Part shown: positions 5,024 through 5,841 of the stretch, piece after piece
Numbering within the stretch: the stretch's first letter is position 1
How the letters are laid out: every line of letters starts with the position of its first letter
NCBI GenBank assembly: GCA_003483675.1
Contig: DMYK01000418.1
Location: forward strand, 5,094-10,934
Length of the DNA stretch: 5,841 nucleotides
Origin: Microcoleaceae cyanobacterium UBA11344
Lineage (GTDB): Bacteria; Cyanobacteriota; Cyanobacteriia; Cyanobacteriales; Microcoleaceae
Direction: 5' to 3'
Program-made: the position numbers and the translations under genes
The notes under the pieces: generated by a model
What the model saw: only the letters and a program-made list of their open reading frames with translations
Database searches by the model: none
Told to the model about the DNA's origin: nothing

Positions 5024-5230
5024 ATGCTAGACAAAACTTCTTTACTCAATCGAATTACTCAAACTCCAGGTAAATGTGGAGGCCGTCCCTGTATCCGAGG
5101 CATGAGAATTCGAGTTAGCGACATTCTAGAAACTCTAGCGGATCATGTGACTGCTAGTGAAATTCTGGCAGATTTTCCCGATTTAGAACCTGAAGATATC
5201 CAAGCTTGCTTGCTGTTTGCTACAGGATGA
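5024..5230 (+). CDS. DUF433 antitoxin-like protein, apparently orphan and short
   Basis: This 68-residue protein belongs to the DUF433 family: ITQTPGKCGGRPCIRGMRIRVSDILETLADHVTASEILADFPDLEPEDIQACLLFA carries the family's GGxPxIxGxRI motif (19-29) and the LxDFPxLxxEDIxACL helix. DUF433 proteins are usually the antitoxin or partner of a PIN-like DUF5615 toxin encoded just downstream. ATG 5024 has AGGT at 5013-5016, a good ribosome site. The gene starts 35 bp after the BrnT antitoxin and may share its transcript. From memory of the family, the frame ends several residues early after LLFATG. An ATGA overlap at 5227-5230 would suit a following toxin start, but that frame is only three codons (M-N-S-stop). 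The antitoxin therefore appears to have lost its partner. Confidence 0.82.
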   Translation: MLDKTSLLNRITQTPGKCGGRPCIRGMRIRVSDILETLADHVTASEILADFPDLEPEDIQACLLFATG

Positions 5231-5249
5231 ATAGCTGAGAGATTTAGAA

Positions 5250-5274
5250 CCCCGACTTCTTGAAAAAGTCGGGG
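5250..5274. repeat. Hairpin repeat CCCCGACTT/AAGTCGGGG
   Basis: Nine-base arms CCCCGACTT (5250-5258) and AAGTCGGGG (5266-5274) flank a 7-nt loop, a stable hairpin. It resembles a dispersed repeat (AACCCCGACTTCTT and its inverse) common between genes of filamentous cyanobacteria. It lies between the DUF433 gene and the convergent minus-strand gene and may help end either transcript, but neither strand has a T run next to it. Confidence 0.7.
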
Positions 5275-5316
5275 ACATAGACCCATAAAACCCGCCATTT
5301 CCCACTCTGCATATAT

Positions 5317-5841
5317 CTAATCAGGCCGTGCAAATCCAGTTCGAGGATCATTAATAAACAACCCTAAAACTAACGATTCCATCACCGTATCCCAGACAGT
5401 AGTCAAACGCTCTGCATCATCAACCCAGTAATCAAAAGTAATCAAACACTGAACATTAGAACCCAATCCAACACAGATTCGCGAATAAGCTTCCCGCTGT
5501 TCTGGAGGGTCAATAAACTTGAATTGAGTCCAAACAATCCGCGCAGTTTGTCGCTTCAGTTGTATAATTTCCCCCATATCGAACGGATTCCGGCTATCCT
5601 CTTCCGCCACCTGCTTTAATAGCGGAGCCAACGGAAAATCGGCCCAGTTTCCGGGGGGAAGCAAATTAAACGAAACCTCTAAACAACAATCATCATCCGG
5701 CGGCTTTTTGTCCGTAAACCGGAACGACTTTGTATCCGGTTCAAAATGCCAATCATCGGGGACATCAAAACGGACAGCACCTCTTCCTGCGACAAAGATG
5801 CGAGTTCCAGGTTTTGATTTCCAGTTATGATTTTCATTGAG
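5317..5841 (-). CDS. Conserved protein of unknown function (partial, start outside window)
   Basis: The minus-strand frame is open from the window edge to the TAG at 5317-5319, giving the last 174 residues of a soluble protein. A shorter frame starting at TTG 5664 would discard well-formed upstream sequence (GTRIFVAGRGAVRFDVPDDWHFEPD), so the gene almost certainly starts beyond 5841. Visible features are a beta-rich N-terminal part with VPDDW and DDDCCLEVSFN, a middle stretch ADFPLAPLLKQVAEED, a strand pair QTARIVWTQFKFIDPPEQREAYSRICVGLGSNVQCLITFDYWVDD, and a C-terminal helix WDTVMESLVLGLFINDPRTG. No signal peptide, membrane span or catalytic motif can be seen. It reads like a conserved cyanobacterial protein of no assigned role. 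It converges on the DUF433 gene across a short gap holding a hairpin repeat. Confidence 0.8.
   Translation of the reverse strand, partial: LNENHNWKSKPGTRIFVAGRGAVRFDVPDDWHFEPDTKSFRFTDKKPPDDDCCLEVSFNLLPPGNWADFPLAPLLKQVAEEDSRNPFDMGEIIQLKRQTARIVWTQFKFIDPPEQREAYSRICVGLGSNVQCLITFDYWVDDAERLTTVWDTVMESLVLGLFINDPRTGFARPD

Noticed and set aside
1..5841. CRISPR array, tRNA, rRNA, transposase or integrase
   Set aside because: No regularly spaced repeat series, cloverleaf-like sequence or recombinase motif was seen on either strand.

Overview
The window looks like chromosome from a cyanobacterium, probably a filamentous one. The octamer GCGATCGC (HIP1) occurs five times in 5.8 kb (near 230, 258, 1722, 2528 and 4102), many other GATCG cores are scattered around, and the intergenic hairpin repeats are of kinds common in cyanobacterial genomes. 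The proteins also read as cyanobacterial. I cannot name the species from sequence alone.

Layout: (a) 1-171 is the 3' end of a plus-strand gene, probably a small antitoxin-like protein. (b) 289-1034, minus strand, is a two-gene toxin-antitoxin operon with an AbrB/MazE-type antitoxin and a PIN-domain (VapC-like) toxin. It has a strong promoter and is bracketed by a near-identical ~44-bp direct repeat (172-214 and 1057-1100). (c) 1182-1672, plus strand, is a second toxin-antitoxin pair with a RelE/ParE-type toxin, the two genes overlapping by 4 bp. (d) 1793-2626, plus strand, is an Rpn/PD-(D/E)XK nuclease-family protein. (e) 2627-2807 is a repeat-rich gap between convergent genes. (f) 2808-4319, minus strand, is ilvA (threonine ammonia-lyase), the one clear metabolic gene. 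(g) 4487-5230, plus strand, holds a BrnT-type toxin, its overlapping antitoxin, and a short DUF433 antitoxin-like gene without a toxin partner. (h) 5317 to the window end, minus strand, is the 3' part of a conserved protein of unknown function.

Apart from ilvA and the last gene, the window is mainly small toxin-antitoxin modules plus an Rpn protein. These modules are self-contained: each antitoxin should neutralise its own toxin and probably represses its own operon. No pathway joins them to ilvA. The pattern suggests an accessory region that collects toxin-antitoxin cassettes around a core gene. The most interesting signals are the direct repeat around the PIN module, which also carries its -10 element, and the apparently decayed DUF433 module. 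I see no tRNA, rRNA, CRISPR array, transposase or replication origin, and no clear evidence of a wholly new system.

Several starts given here are shorter than the longest open frames, because the longest frames begin at TTG or GTG with poor support while an ATG or coupled start fits the family better.
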